Source: Orychophragmus violaceus
Taxonomy: Eukaryota > Streptophyta > Magnoliopsida > Brassicales > Brassicaceae
NCBI GenBank assembly: GCA_030180135.1
Contig: CM058234.1
Location: 35,064,766-35,128,765 of the forward strand
DNA length: 64,000 nt
Reading direction: 5' to 3'
This document shows positions 20,487-32,017 of this stretch, piece by piece (the first letter of the stretch is position 1; each line of letters starts with the position of its first letter). Below the pieces are notes generated by a model that saw only the letters and a list, made by a program, of their open reading frames with translations, had not been told where the DNA came from and did no database searches. A program made the translations under genes and the position numbers.

Positions 20487-20534
20487 TGAGCAACGTCTAA
20501 GAAGGCAACTTCTAAACGCTAATGAGGTGAGCAA

Positions 20535-20934
20535 CTTCTAGACGTCGGGAGTTTTTGTTAATTTTATCATCAACTGTTAACCATATATCGAGTTAAATAA
20601 ATCCTACCCGAAGTATATTGGAAGATTACTATGAGTACATATAGAATATTTACTTTTTATCGTAACTGCTATATATTGACAATTATTAAGATAACTGCTA
20701 TATATTGATAATTATTAAAAATTCAGTCATTATCAAATACAAAAATTTACCACTTATACGTTGATAAACTATATGGATATTTACCAAATCTCGAAAAATG
20801 GAACATGTACAAATCGGATATCTACGAAACAATAAAGTATCGTTGCCTAATACGTGTGTATAAACATTAATCAAAGATTTAACTTATAAAACTGATTCAT
20901 TCATATATGCCATATATGATACTTATCAATTCCA
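20535..20934. other. AT-rich intergenic strip
   Basis: No gene seen. It has a short direct repeat, GCTATATATTGA(C/T)AATTATTAA, at about 20668 and 20698. Nothing else is supportable. Confidence 0.4.
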
Positions 20935-21129
20935 ATGAAACGAAAAGTGAAAGGTCTTCTAGTACTACCAAAGGATCTTTTACATTGTATCCTTTTGGAT
21001 GTGTGTGTTAAGCCCTACCATGTTTTATTTCGACTGAGAACATGCTGCACGACCCTAAGAGATAATAAAGTTGATCCCTTCTTTTATAAAACAATAAACC
21101 GATACAGTATTGTTCATTGGCTCGCATAA
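20935..21129 (+). pseudogene. F-box protein fragment
   Basis: A 64-codon frame with an F-box-like stretch (VLPKDLLHCILLDV, then FRLRTCCTTLRDN). F-box proteins bind SKP1 in SCF ubiquitin ligases. Only the F-box and about 20 further residues remain, so it is a fragment or a decayed gene. Confidence 0.45.
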
Positions 21130-21509
21130 GCTTGTAATTTGAAGTTCACGACTACGATATGAGGTCCTCACAAATCTTAATGTCTCGAGTTGTTAATTGA
21201 TCCAACACCTAACTTTTTTGTTTTTAAAAAAATTCAATTTTTTTCGTTTGTTCAACTCTGTATAAGTCTACTAAATAAGTCTCTTATGATCCAAATTTTA
21301 TCAAATAAGTTTTTCGAATCGCAATACAAAACAAAGAAAAAGTGGATACTCAATGCGAATCCAATGAACAATCACTCAATATCAAGCGAGACTCAATGAA
21401 TAATCATCAATAGAAAACCTAACAATATTGTAATAGAAAAACCAAAGTAACAACAGGTGAAGCAAAAGATATTAAAGCCAAAACACCCTTTGTAAAAGCG
21501 ATCCGCTCA

Positions 21510-22646
21510 GCTACACTAACTCAAAACCCGAATCACAACAGTCGAATTCATCACATGAAGATCCATCCTCGTCTCTATCATCATCCGAATCACTGCACAT
21601 TTACGTTAAAGTCATACAGAAACCATAAACATTAAAATGAGATTATAAAGTAATGATCAACATATACACGATTATACCTGAAGACGGGGATATTAGACAT
21701 AGGATCGAACATCTGTTATGGCACATCTAACAGATCCATGGCTAAGAAATATGGCGTAGTGTTCTTGATGGTTTCTGGAACCTTAATGAAATTAATTGTT
21801 AGCATGATAGAGAAAAGCCTTTGCACAGAATAAATCATAATCCAACGAAGGGTTTCATGTATCAAACGAATCCTTACAATACCAGTACCTTCCGTAATAC
21901 AAAATCACGACATTAAAACCTTATAAAATTAGAAAACAATAAAAACACATACTACAACAAAAAATTTCATAATACTCACCGGATCGCATAGACACGACGT
22001 CGTCATCGCACGGAACCAAATAAGCTATCCACCGCTCACCATTATACTAAGAAATTCACCCATGAAACGTTATCATTTATAGATATTTGTAAAACATTGG
22101 AAAACACTAAAGTGTGATGCACACCTTGTATTTTTATTGCGTATTAGATGTGCAGTAAAGATAAGCAGAACAACCATTGAGTAAAAGCCATGACATCTTG
22201 TTACTCAGGTCGGCCGATGGCTGGAATAGAAAGAATAGCCATAAGAATTTAATCAATGGTAATGGTGTAAAAAACAGAGATAAAAAAAGAGAACCTCGAA
22301 CGACTGGATATTTGAAAGACGATCCAAACATGGACTGAAGTACGAGAATTCCAGTCTAGAGACGAAAACATAACGACAATAGCGTGTCAGACAGATCATC
22401 TGGAGTGATTAAAACAAAACAAAAACCGGACTACCTCTTTTCCCTAAGCTCGGTGAGATTGGAAAAAACGGATTGTACCCTCGGACGTCTTCACCAAGAG
22501 CGTTCCCTTCAAAACCTACATCATCAATGAAACGAATTAGAACATTAGACAAATACTAACACGATAAGACGTACAACAATCAGCAAAAAGATATCACATA
22601 TGATCTGAGGATTCTCATCGTTATCACTAAGAAGAGACGGCTCCAT
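21510..22646 (-). pseudogene. Unknown decayed multi-exon gene
   Basis: Not recognised. Exon-like blocks on the minus strand with plausible splice borders are: MEPSLLSDNDENPQIICDI from 22646; GFEGNALGEDVRGYNPFFPI near 22515 after an acceptor; ERWIAYLVPCDDDVVSMRSG near 22030 before GTGAGT; a block near 21790 (KVPETIKNTTPYFLAMDLLD) with a stop soon after; and an acidic tail near 21600 (CSDSDDDRDEDGSSCDEFDC). It may be a host gene remnant, or a VANB/VANC-like accessory gene of the nearby MULE. I cannot tell which. Confidence 0.35.
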
Positions 22647-22699
22647 AGTATATTAGTTTCTAAGCAAATGCAAAGTAATTCTAAAGGTTGTATTGGATT

Positions 22700-23645
22700 A
22701 GGTCAAACAAAGGTGATATTAATAAGATAAATACGGTAGAGTTAATCCTAAAGGAGCTGGGTTTTTTTTTTGCTTGGATTTCGACGGCCCAATTTTTCTT
22801 GGATTTCGAGAGGCTCACTTAAGGTAAGGGAAAATTTCGTCTATAAAGTTAAGGGAAGGGAAAAAAGGTCATTAAGGGTATGCGGGTAATTAACCTCGTG
22901 AGAACGATTCCGGTGCATTCTCACTTCTCAATTAATGATATAGATATGCCCCTTATGTGTTTAATGAAATAGAGGTTGACCAAAATGCCTCTGACCAATT
23001 GATCCATTTCATCTGATTTTGACCTGAGACCTCATAGATAAAAGAAAATGTTTTATTTAAAATACAAATTAGGGAAAGTCTTCGGGAAATCGCAAAATCT
23101 AGGGACCTCGACCTCCGACGAGCTGATTCTCCTCCGGCGAGCCTCCAACAAGCTCTCTTGCCTGCAAAATCCAGGTTTGTTTTTCATTTCGTCTACCTTA
23201 GAGTGTTTCTTATCTTGATTTTGGCTCCCATTTAAGCTGCATTTTGTTAAAAATCATTTTTTTGGATTGAATCCGAGAAATGGAATGCAAATTGCGTGGT
23301 GATGTGTTAAATTGCTAGAGTATGAGTTTCGTGGTTAAATTAGAGTGTTGTTAAATTCGATTAGAACCCAATATTCTCTAATTTGGAGGAATTCAAGATC
23401 ATAATTCATTTCAAATCCAGTTTCGAGATAGGGAAATTGGGTAAAACTAGTAATACTAGTAAAACTAGTAATACTAGTAAAACTAGTAATACGAGTAAAA
23501 CTAGTATTACTGTGTAAAACTAACATTACTGGATAATTTCTGTAAAACTAGTAATACCAGTAAAACGTAGATAACTGAGTAATTCGGTAGAACTAGTAAA
23601 ACTAGTAGTACTAATTGTGTTTTTGTATTGTTTTTGCAGGATAAA
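22700..23645 (+). other. Upstream region and 5' UTR intron of second MULE
   Basis: No gene. A candidate 5' UTR exon ends at CCAG/GTTTGT near 23174, and a matching acceptor (TTTTTGCAG) is at 23639, giving an intron of about 465 bp. The motif array at 23444-23611 lies inside that intron. Upstream, 22850-22960 has AT-rich sequence reminiscent of transposon ends, but no terminal repeat was found. Confidence 0.5.
23444..23611. promoter_or_regulatory. VANC-type motif array in MULE leader
   Basis: Repeated ACTAGTAATACTAGTAAA words. Exact YAGTATTAY matches are GTAATACTA (reverse complement) at 23450-23458 and 23468-23476, and TAGTATTAC at 23502-23510. Near matches include GTAATACGA near 23487 and GTAATACCA near 23550. 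YAGTATTAY is the published binding motif of VANDAL21 VANC, an anti-silencing protein. That the array works this way here is inference. Confidence 0.65.
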
Positions 23646-24348
23646 ATGAGCAACAACGTCAACATACATTTTCAATGCCAATGTCGGATGTATAGTTTGA
23701 TGTTGAAGAAATCAGTGGACGAGATAACTTTGGTGATGATAGAAGATAGGATATACAAGAAGCTTGGGTTAGATGTAAGTAAGGCTAAGCTGCGATTGAG
23801 CTACATTCCATTGCTGGTTGGATGTGAGGAAGAGTTTACTATTTCTGATGATGAGGATATTTGTGTTTACCTAATGTCTATGGATAAAGATAACCGTAGA
23901 TGTGTTTTGTATGACGAGGTCATCAATTTATCGGAACTGACCGAGCAAGTGTTGAGAGTGGACAAAAGTTCTATTGGTATGAACTATGAGGAGTTGCAGT
24001 CAAAAGACGATGAAATCGGAGCTAAAGCCATAACTCTGTACGTGGAAAAGGAAAAAGCAGTACAAAAACAACATGAGGCAATAAAGGTTGATGATGATTT
24101 ATCACGTGATGTAGGTATGGATATATCGGATAAGTGTGATAGATATGTGGTGCCGGCACCTGTTGTAAAACCAAGTCAGTTTATAGAGGCATGGGAAGAC
24201 TGTTTCGGTTTGAGTGTGCGTCAAGAATTTCCAAGTAAAGCGGTCTTGCAGGATTTGGTGGATAGAGGCGCATTTAATGAATGTTTTGGTTATATAGTAA
24301 AGAAGTCGGACACGAAGAGATTGGTGTTAAAATGTTGTTTAGCAAGCT
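23646..24348 (+). pseudogene. Second MULE transposase, N-terminal part (cut by Tat element)
   Basis: Paralogue of the gene at 16604. The start is ATG at 23646 (MSNNVNIHFQ), seven bases after the splice acceptor, rather than the upstream ATG inside the intron. It encodes the N-terminal PB1-like domain (VDEITLVMIEDRIYKKLGLD, then SYIPLLVGCEEEF), an acidic linker, and REFPSKAVLQDLVDRGAF as in the first MULE. At 24348 (KCCLAS) the frame runs into the Tat LTR. It resumes after the insertion at 50202 with SCKWGL. No stop occurs before the insertion, but the catalytic domain is absent from the window. Confidence 0.88.
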
Positions 24349-24882
24349 GTGAGATTGAAGATTCACACCCAAGATTTATATTTAGTGGATTTGGACTTTG
24401 TGTATAAATAAGGTATAAATCTCCTATGAATCAAAGATGTATTTAGGATTGAATGTCAAGATCGAATTTATACAATCGTAGGAAGTATACAAGAATGGAT
24501 TTAAAGCTATTTTAGTTGAAGTGTTCCCTATCGAAGTTGGAATGAATTGAATGTGATATTCTACTCTCCTTTAAATAGCCTTGAGCCCTCGATCTTCTTG
24601 TTTCGATCCTTCAGCCTCTCGTTAGTAACGATCTCCTAGATTCGCGGAAGTCGTTCTAACTAGCGACGACCCGGCCGTTCAGCTTCGACATCATCTCCTG
24701 TCGAACTCGAGCTCGATCATCTGATACCTCGACCCGTTTGGGCCTGCATTGACTCATAGTTGAATGGGCTTCAGACCACAGTCAAACCCATCTGTAAGTT
24801 AATAGACTGGAATCACGATTATGGGCTTTTGACCTTATATTTTATGGGCCAGATTTTCAAGAGGGAAATCCAGTACCAACAA
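24349..24882 (-). repeat. 3' LTR of Tat element
   Basis: A 534-bp repeat, about 90% identical by eye to the split 5' LTR. Next to it, 24883-24900 reads as a polypurine tract on the minus strand (GGGCTGGGGGGCTAT), as expected beside a 3' LTR. Confidence 0.92.
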
Positions 24883-25432
24883 TAGCCCCCCAGCCCATTA
24901 ATTCGACGGATCGAGGTTAATGGGCGGTGGACATTCTCGGGAAAACGCGCGTACCTCGGGCATTGGTTCCCAAATGATTATTTTTGTCCGCATCATAGAT
25001 CTTGTCTCTGACAAATGATCAAGATGATGGCGTGGATTTACTCGCGGCGCGTGGGTAATTCCGAAGAGATGATTAATTAAGATTTTAGCATCTACCATTA
25101 ATCTGGTCGATCCTTAAACGGATACGATCCTAAGATCATAGCGAATATTATCGACCTCGAGTTTCGCTGAAGCAACTTGATTATCAGCCGCTCGTTTGTA
25201 ACCGTCGATCTTGAATCGACGGCTGAGATCGCGAGAATATGAAATATCTCTGATCTCTCGGTCTCTTTGAAAGCGATAATCATCATCACAAATTTAAAAT
25301 CGGACGGGCAGGATCTAAGGATACGAAAGATCTTGTTGATCTCGAGAGAGGGGAAGCATGATTCTGATTTAAAGGGAAAGTTACCCCGCATGATTCCCAC
25401 TACAGATTATTCTACATATCGGCGAATGTAAC

Positions 25433-25535
<103 letters not shown>

Positions 25536-25633
25536 AGCTTCACTCTGGTTTTTCAAAAAATTTAAGCTTTCAAGTTCCTCTCTAGAACCTCCTTCCTTCC
25601 GTTCTTTTTCTTTATTTCGATACATCGTCTTTC

Positions 25634-27994
25634 ATGGCTCGGAGAAACACGACCGATGCGAGTACCAGTTCTTCGGTGGGGCCGTTTGGTCCGCACCCTC
25701 CGTCTTGCCTAAACGCGGGGCATCTTCAGCGGCTGAGGACAAAGTGTCGGATCCCACCGGGAGTGGAGATGGTGATTCCGTCTTGACGGAGTCGCCGAAA
25801 AATGTTAGGGAGGGCTACTGTTGCGCCTCCTATACGTAATGTGGACTCTTTTCCCCCATCCCTCGTCTCGTATCCTGGGGTCAGAGCCGCCGAGCAGGGG
25901 ATCGAGTTTGGGGCCGAGGAACTCATGAGGGTTTGCTCGGTGAAGCACAACATCCGTGCTCCGGGGATGTATTATCTCTCCCCCCATTTCAGGAAGATCC
26001 TTGATGAGACGCCTGGGAGGGACGTATGGAAGGATCGATATTTCTTTTTTAAAATAAACAGCCACTCAATCGGGGACTTCGACTACTCCATCATTCTGAC
26101 ACGCTGGGCTGTTAGGTTGGGCTGCTACTGACTTATTTTTTGTTTTGTTTTGTAAAAGCTCCCGAATAGCTTTCTCTGAATCCCATAACAGAGGGTTTGA
26201 TAGTTTGCTTAAGAGGGGGAGACATCAACTGGAACAATTTTACCACCGAGCGTATACGAGTTGGGTTAAAGACGGAGCCTCAGTGAGCTCCGCAAACTCG
26301 GCCTCAAATCACTCGAGGTGCTCCGACTCCACAAGCTCCTCGCCTTCCTCTGCCCCCTCGACCGGTTTAGCCTACGCTTCGCATAATCGAGCGTACCGGA
26401 GAAAGTAAGGGTTTATCGTTGTCTTGCTTATTTTTGATGATAATTGCGTGCTGATCAGGCACGACCTCCTTTTTTTTAGATCAAGCCGTCTCGGATAGCA
26501 GCGCAGTTGCCAGCACACCTCCACACGAGAAGATGTCTCACAGGACAAGCTGTCGTCAGAATGGAAAGGATCCAGTCGACCTGGCGAACAAAATGAAGGC
26601 TAGCGATTAGAGCAATGCCATTCTCTTTGCTCTTAGCCGGGCTCCTCCTCCGCCTCCGGCTGGTTCTCCTCCTCCCCCGGCCTAGACCTCTCTCCCTCCG
26701 ATACCTCGGTCCGAGGAAGTCGTTATAGAGGTCAAGATTCCGCCTCCTCTCCCGGCTGGTCGGGATATTGTCCCAGCTCATTCTCGGGAGATTGCTTTGC
26801 AAGACTCCCACTCAAATGGCTCAAGGGGGTCGGATGGCCGAAGTTAAGGCGGGACCCGTCCGCCTACTCCGAAGCGTTAGAGGACTGACGCGGAGGCGAC
26901 CTTAGGGAGGTCGAATCAAGATGTCGAGGCGAGGCCCGCCTCCTCCGGGTTTGCTAGGACTTTCAACTGGCGCTTTAGGCACCATAAGAAATGCCCAATC
27001 GCTGATGATCTGAAGGGTGTGTCCTACTTGCATAGGCATTTTAAGCCCGCAGGCGTTCAGCTCCTGGCTGTCGGGGATATGGTTTTCAGGGAGGCCTATA
27101 CCGAGATGATGGCGGTCATCAGAAATGTAAGAATTTAATTCCTTTTCCTTTTTGCACTCGAAGCATTATAATTTTGTTTTTAACTTAGTATCTTTTGATG
27201 ACACAGTCTTTGGAGGATACAAACAGGTTCGTGGCCAAGTCTGAACGCGAACTACGCGATGTCCCGCATGCCAGCGAGCTCGAGGCTGCCAAGAAGCGAG
27301 CGCGAACGCGAACTACGCGATGTCCCGCATGCCAGCGAGCTCGAGTCTGAACGCTGAGCTTCAGGAGTCCTTGGCTAAGGAGGAGGATCTTACGCAGAAG
27401 CTCAATGTAGCCGTGACCCGGACTATGGCGGCCGAAGAGTCAAGCCGGGTTGAGGCTGCGCATGCCGCTTAGGATCGAGCTGCCTTGGAGAAGGCTCTCG
27501 CGGACAAGGAGTATGACACAAAGGTCGCAGTCCACAAGGCGAGGAAGGAGCTCAACGACCAATACCTCGCGATTCTGGCCGAGATCAAGGATAAAAGCGA
27601 AAAGAGGAAGGTCGAGACCAGTGCCGAGATCCGTATTCAGGAGGCCTTGGCTAATATTGAGATTATTGCTGAGATCGCCACCGGCGAGGTGAATATGACC
27701 GAAGAGGTCTTGAGGCTGGCTGAGAAGAAGCGGACCGCGACCAAAGAGATGAACGCCCCGGCAGTCTCCGACTTCAGCATCAACAAGCTCAACTTTCCGG
27801 CGATGTCTGAGGACTCGGTTGTTCTAGTGAATCCTTCGGATCAGACCGCTCCCCATCTAGACCACTATGGGTCGAATCTCCCGAGGGAGACTGGAATTAG
27901 CTCACGAGTGAGCGACGAGGTCGAGGGTCAGGCTGCCGAGGATGCGACCAGGGTGGATGAGCTGATGGAGGATCGAGTTGATGCCTCTTCCTAA
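25634..27994 (+). pseudogene. Antisense additional ORF of Tat element (gypsy-type transposon protein)
   Basis: Runs opposite to gag-pol. It starts with ATG at 25634 (MARRNTTDASTSSSVGPFGP) and shifts frame. It then has FPPSLVSYPGVRAAEQGIEF, followed by a block ending SHFRK-like and WKDRYFFFKI, which resemble the 'putative gypsy type transposon' family found in plants. A possible intron at 27127-27206 (ends in TGATGACACAG) is followed by a Glu/Lys/Ala-rich coiled-coil part (27485-27994; KARKELNDQYLAILAEIKDK) with an acidic tail. A direct duplication of about 40 bp (27247-27345) and frame breaks show it is dead. The function of this protein class is unknown. Confidence 0.65.
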
Positions 27995-28664
27995 AAAAAT
28001 TCTAAGTGTTTTGCTGTAGCCTGAAAAGGCTTTTAGATTTGTTTTCGGACTCGTGTTGCCCAAGGGGGCTTTTATTATTTTTTATTTTGGTGTTGCACTT
28101 TAAGGGCTTTTTATGAACTTGAGGACATTGTGTCCTTTTCTTTTATGAATTGAATGTTTTGTCTTTCATGCCTTAGTTGTTTTAACATGAAACAGTTCAG
28201 GACAGCTCGAACAATCGGGCTACCATGTGTCGAACTTTGTTCTTACGGAGATCGACATTAACAGCTTAACTCTGGTCGAACTGTTAGCTTGGATTGCCTT
28301 AGAGAATTTAGATAAAACTTTTCTAAGTATGCAAATGTCAAATAGGAAGATGCGTCGAATTATGAGCCGTCTGACTTATGTTAAGTCGCGTTTTAAGGAA
28401 TGACCTCGAGGTCTTAACTTGCTAATCTCGAATGAGAGTCAGACTCAGTTGACAAAGTGCGCGGATGGCCGAATGAGTTAGGGATCGCCTTAAGAATATC
28501 TAGGAATTGCTAAGAGTATTGAATGTATTGTTTGTATGAATACCTCTAGGTATTGTCTTTGTTGGCGAGGTCAGTTGGTGGTTATTTTTGTGTACGGGAG
28601 GGAGGAGCCCCCAAATTCTTCTAGTCTGTAGAGTTAGAAGAATTTAACATTAGACAAGTTTTTT
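27995..28664. other. Spacer between convergent Tat ORFs
   Basis: Noncoding. The antisense ORF (+) and pol (-) converge here, so it probably contains 3' ends of both transcripts. T-rich sequence follows the ORF stop at 27995-28170. No other gene was seen. Confidence 0.5.
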
Positions 28665-28886
28665 GAAGAGATCATTTCAGATCACTTATTTTGAAGAGAT
28701 CATTTCAGATAACTTATTTTTGAAGAGACCATTTCAGGTCGCTTATTCGAAGAGATCATTTCAGATCGCTTATTTCGAAGAGATAATTTCTGGTAACTTA
28801 TTTTTGAAGAGACCATTTCAAGTCGCTTAGTCGAAGGGACCATTTCAGGTCGCTTGTTTGAAGGGACCATTTCATGTCGCTTGTTT
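28665..28886. repeat. 28-bp minisatellite, 8 units
   Basis: Eight units of 27-29 bp, each starting GAAGRGA and containing CATTTCAGGTCGCTTA-like sequence (units AGATCATTTCAGAT or GGACCATTTCAGGT). It lies between the convergent antisense ORF and integrase gene. Confidence 0.93.
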
Positions 28887-29152
28887 GAAGAGAAAGAAGA
28901 CAAAGAATTTTATTAAAGTAATTTCAACTTTACAAAGGGAATAAAATATCGATCTCAAGTGAAAACTTAAGCTAAGCTTATTTGACTTCGCTCGAGATTG
29001 TAGAACTCGATAAGAGTTTTGTTTAGAGGGGCGGCTGCGCTCAAGGTCGAGCTGCCTACGTACCCTTTTGAGGGGATCAAGCCATTTCATAGTTCGATTA
29101 TGGGGCGTATCTTTAGTGAAAAATACTTTTTGAGGTTGATGATGTTCCAAGG

Positions 29153-30310
29153 TCACAATTCAGGTTTCTGGGTTTCCACCGACTTAAGTCGGTAGACTCC
29201 ATCCTTAACGACGTTGGTGACCTGGTAAGGACCTTCCCACTTTGCCCCTAACTTTCTAGCGTGTTCTTCCTTTTTATGGTTGAACACTTTACGAAATACG
29301 AGCTCTCCTTCCTGAAACCTTCGGGTTTTAATCCTGGAATCATAGTAGCAAGCTGCGGCCTGTTGGTAATTATGGATTCGGGCTAATGCGAGGTTTCTCC
29401 TTTCGTCGACGAGATCGAGCTCGTCAGTTATCATCTGATTATTCAGTTCCTCATTCTGTGGACATTCTTTTTGGCGAATGCTGGACACGAGGATCTCTGC
29501 AGGTACTACCGCCTCAATACCATAAGCCAGTGAGAAAGGAGTCTCTCTGGTTGATTTGCGAGGAGTAGACCGGTAGGCCCATAATACGGCTGGGAGTTCG
29601 TCGCTCCAGCTCGATTTGCATTCATCGAGTCTTTTCTTAAGGTTGTTCATGATTGATTTATTGGCTGCTTCTGCCAGACCGTTCCCTTGGAGGTAACGAG
29701 GCGTTGAGTAGGTCAGCTTAATGTTCCAAGTTCTACAGAACGTTTGGAAAGTATTCGATATGAACTCGGATCCGTTATCGGTGACGATCCTATGGGGCAA
29801 TCCATGGCGGCATATTATGTTACGCCAGACAAACTCCTTTACATGAACGTCTTTGACTTTTTGGTATGACTCTGCTTCGATCCACTTGGTGAAGTAGCCT
29901 GTCATGACAAGCAGGTGCATATCTTTCTTTTTTCCCGATGCGACTAAGGGTCCCACGATATCCATTCCCCATCGCATGAACGGATAAGGCGATGAGATCG
30001 AAGAGAGTTTCTCCGATGGTTTGTGAATAATCGGGGCGTGTCTTTGGCATTTGTCACATTTGTTGGAAAAAGATTCGAATACGGCAGTCCATAGTCGGCC
30101 ATAAGAAGCCCTGCCTTTGATCCGTATGTCCAGAGCTCGCCCTCCGGAATGACTTCCGCAGGATCCCTCATGAGCATGTGTGATCACGGTTCGAGCTTGC
30201 TTGCTATCAAGGCATCTGAGGTACGGTCCAGAAAGACTTCTTTTGAAGAGCTCTCCTTCAGTGACGCAGTACCTCGCACTTTATGCTTTGAGTTTTCGTG
30301 CTTCCTATTT
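29153..30310 (-). pseudogene. Tat integrase
   Basis: Catalyses insertion of element cDNA. The long frame 30187-29153 (344 residues) contains the end of the zinc-binding domain (CDKCQRHAP). The catalytic core has D in RWGMDIVGPL, D in IVTDNGSEF and E in GLAEAANKS. After that comes VLWAYRSTPR and a C-terminal domain (GAKWEGPYQVTNVV). All three core acidic residues are kept. The upstream junction to RNase H is in other frames (30305-30562), so the polyprotein is broken. Confidence 0.85.
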
Positions 30311-30432
30311 ATCATCGGGGACCTCGCCGTTGGTGATGTACTGAATGATCAGAGTTCTCCAATATTTTCCGGCATCGAGCTCGGGTCCTTGACTAGTGGA
30401 TGCGGTTTGGATGGGTCCGTCAGGAAGGTTTG

Positions 30433-31074
30433 CTACGTAAACAGTGTTTCTGGGGTCGATGTCATCATCGATCTTGAGAACATCGTGGCTTGTTTTCTCA
30501 TGCAGTGCCTGCTCATCGACATCGTCTTTTCGGTGAGCTCGTCCTCTTTTAAGTATAAACATTTTAAGGCTATGTCGATGCTTGGTTTCTCGATCCCTTC
30601 AACTGGTATGATCCTTTTGAGATTGGGATCGGATGTCGATACCAATGCAGCGAGGGCGTCGGCCGCGGTGTTCTCGCCTCGTAGGATTTGGGTTAAATCA
30701 AAAAAGTCGATCTGGTCGGTGAGACTGCGAACTACTCGTAAGTATGCTTCCATGCGTTCGTCTTTGGCTTCGTAGTCGCCATGGTACTGGCTCGTAACCA
30801 GTTGAGAATCACTGAAGGTGTCCACTTCTCGAGCTCCAATTGCTATTGCTAACCTGAGTCCGGCTATCAATGCTTCATATTCCGCATTGTTGTTTGATGC
30901 GGCGAAGCCTAGCCTGAATGACTGTTCCAATACTTCTCCCGTGGGGGATACCAGTTTTACTCCGACTCCATATCCTTGCCTCGAGGAGGCACCGTCAACG
31001 TAATGTTTCCACATCTTCGCGGAGGCCGGGTCGAGGTCGATGGTAGGTGGGAGTTCTACTATGAAGTCAGCCAA
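30433..31074 (-). pseudogene. Tat second RNase H (archaeal-type)
   Basis: Carries D in YVDGASSRQGYG, E in NNAEYEALIAGLRLA, D in FSDSQLV and D in ENTAADALAAL, the four acidic residues of RNase HI, with the plant/archaeal-type spacing. Tat elements are known to have captured this second RNase H after losing the activity of the first. The frame ends at 30433, past a frameshift near the linker. Confidence 0.85.
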
Positions 31075-31102
31075 TACTTGCGGTTTTAAGCATGTTCGAG
31101 TT

Positions 31103-32012
31103 TTACTCGATGTCGTATTCGCTGAGTTCGATGGCCCATTTAACCAGTCGACTTGAGTGGCTTGGACTGTGAAGGATAGTCCTTAAGGGAGAGGTCATAA
31201 CAATGATCGAGTGCGATTGGAAGTATGGTCGAAGCTTTCGAGCTGATGTGACCAATGCTAGCTCGAGTTTTTCCATCGCGGGGTACCTTGTTTCGGCGTC
31301 GATTAGGGTTTTACTGATGTAATAGATGGGTCTTTGGTCGTTTTGTTCTTCACGAACCAGGACTCCGCTTACCGCTGCCGAAGAGACAGCTAAGTAGAGG
31401 TAAAGGGGTTCCCCTTCCACCGGCTTCGCCAGTATTGGTGGCTCTCTCAAATACGCTTTTAGCTATGTGAACGCTTCTTCGCAATTTTCGTCCCAAAGGA
31501 AATTTTTGTTCGCTTTGAGGAATTGGTAGAAGGGTAGACATTTATCAGTCGACCTCGATATGAAGCGATTCATCACAGCTATTTTGCCAATCAACAGCTG
31601 GACTTCTTGGGTTGTCTTGGGAGATTGCATCTCTAGGAATGCTGCGATATGTTTGGGGTTCGCTTTGATCCCTCTTTCAGTTACCAAGTAACCCAGGAAT
31701 TCTCCCGATAGGACCCCGATGGAACCCCAAAGGTGCACTTCGCCGGATTAAGTTTCATCCCATATTTGTTGAGATTGATGAAGCATTCTTTCAGTTGGGG
31801 GATGTGGTCCTCGCACATGGACGATTTGAACAACATATCGTCGATGTAGACTTCCATGGTTTTACCCAGTAGTCCTGAGAACATCTTGTTGATGAGGCGT
31901 TGGTAGGTGGCTCCTGCGTTTTTAGCCCGAAAGGCATGACTTTATAGAAGTATGTGCCTCGATCGGTTATGGACGAGGTCTTTTCTTGGTCCTCGGGGTT
32001 CATCAGTATCTG
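31103..32012 (-). pseudogene. Tat reverse transcriptase C-terminal half and degenerate RNase H
   Basis: Three frames cover this part. 32003-31791 and 31884-31681 hold FYKVMPFGLK and the catalytic VYIDDML. 31450-31103 holds the connection/first RNase H region (YLYLAVSSAAVSGVL, YYISKTL). There the usual catalytic Asp of DAS is absent (AVSS), as expected in Tat elements with a second RNase H. The N-terminal half of the reverse transcriptase lies beyond the Copia A insertion, at 39103-39600. Confidence 0.85.
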
Positions 32013-32017
32013 ATTAT

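Noticed and set aside
28665..28886. CRISPR array
   Set aside because: Units are directly abutting with no spacers, in a plant retrotransposon.
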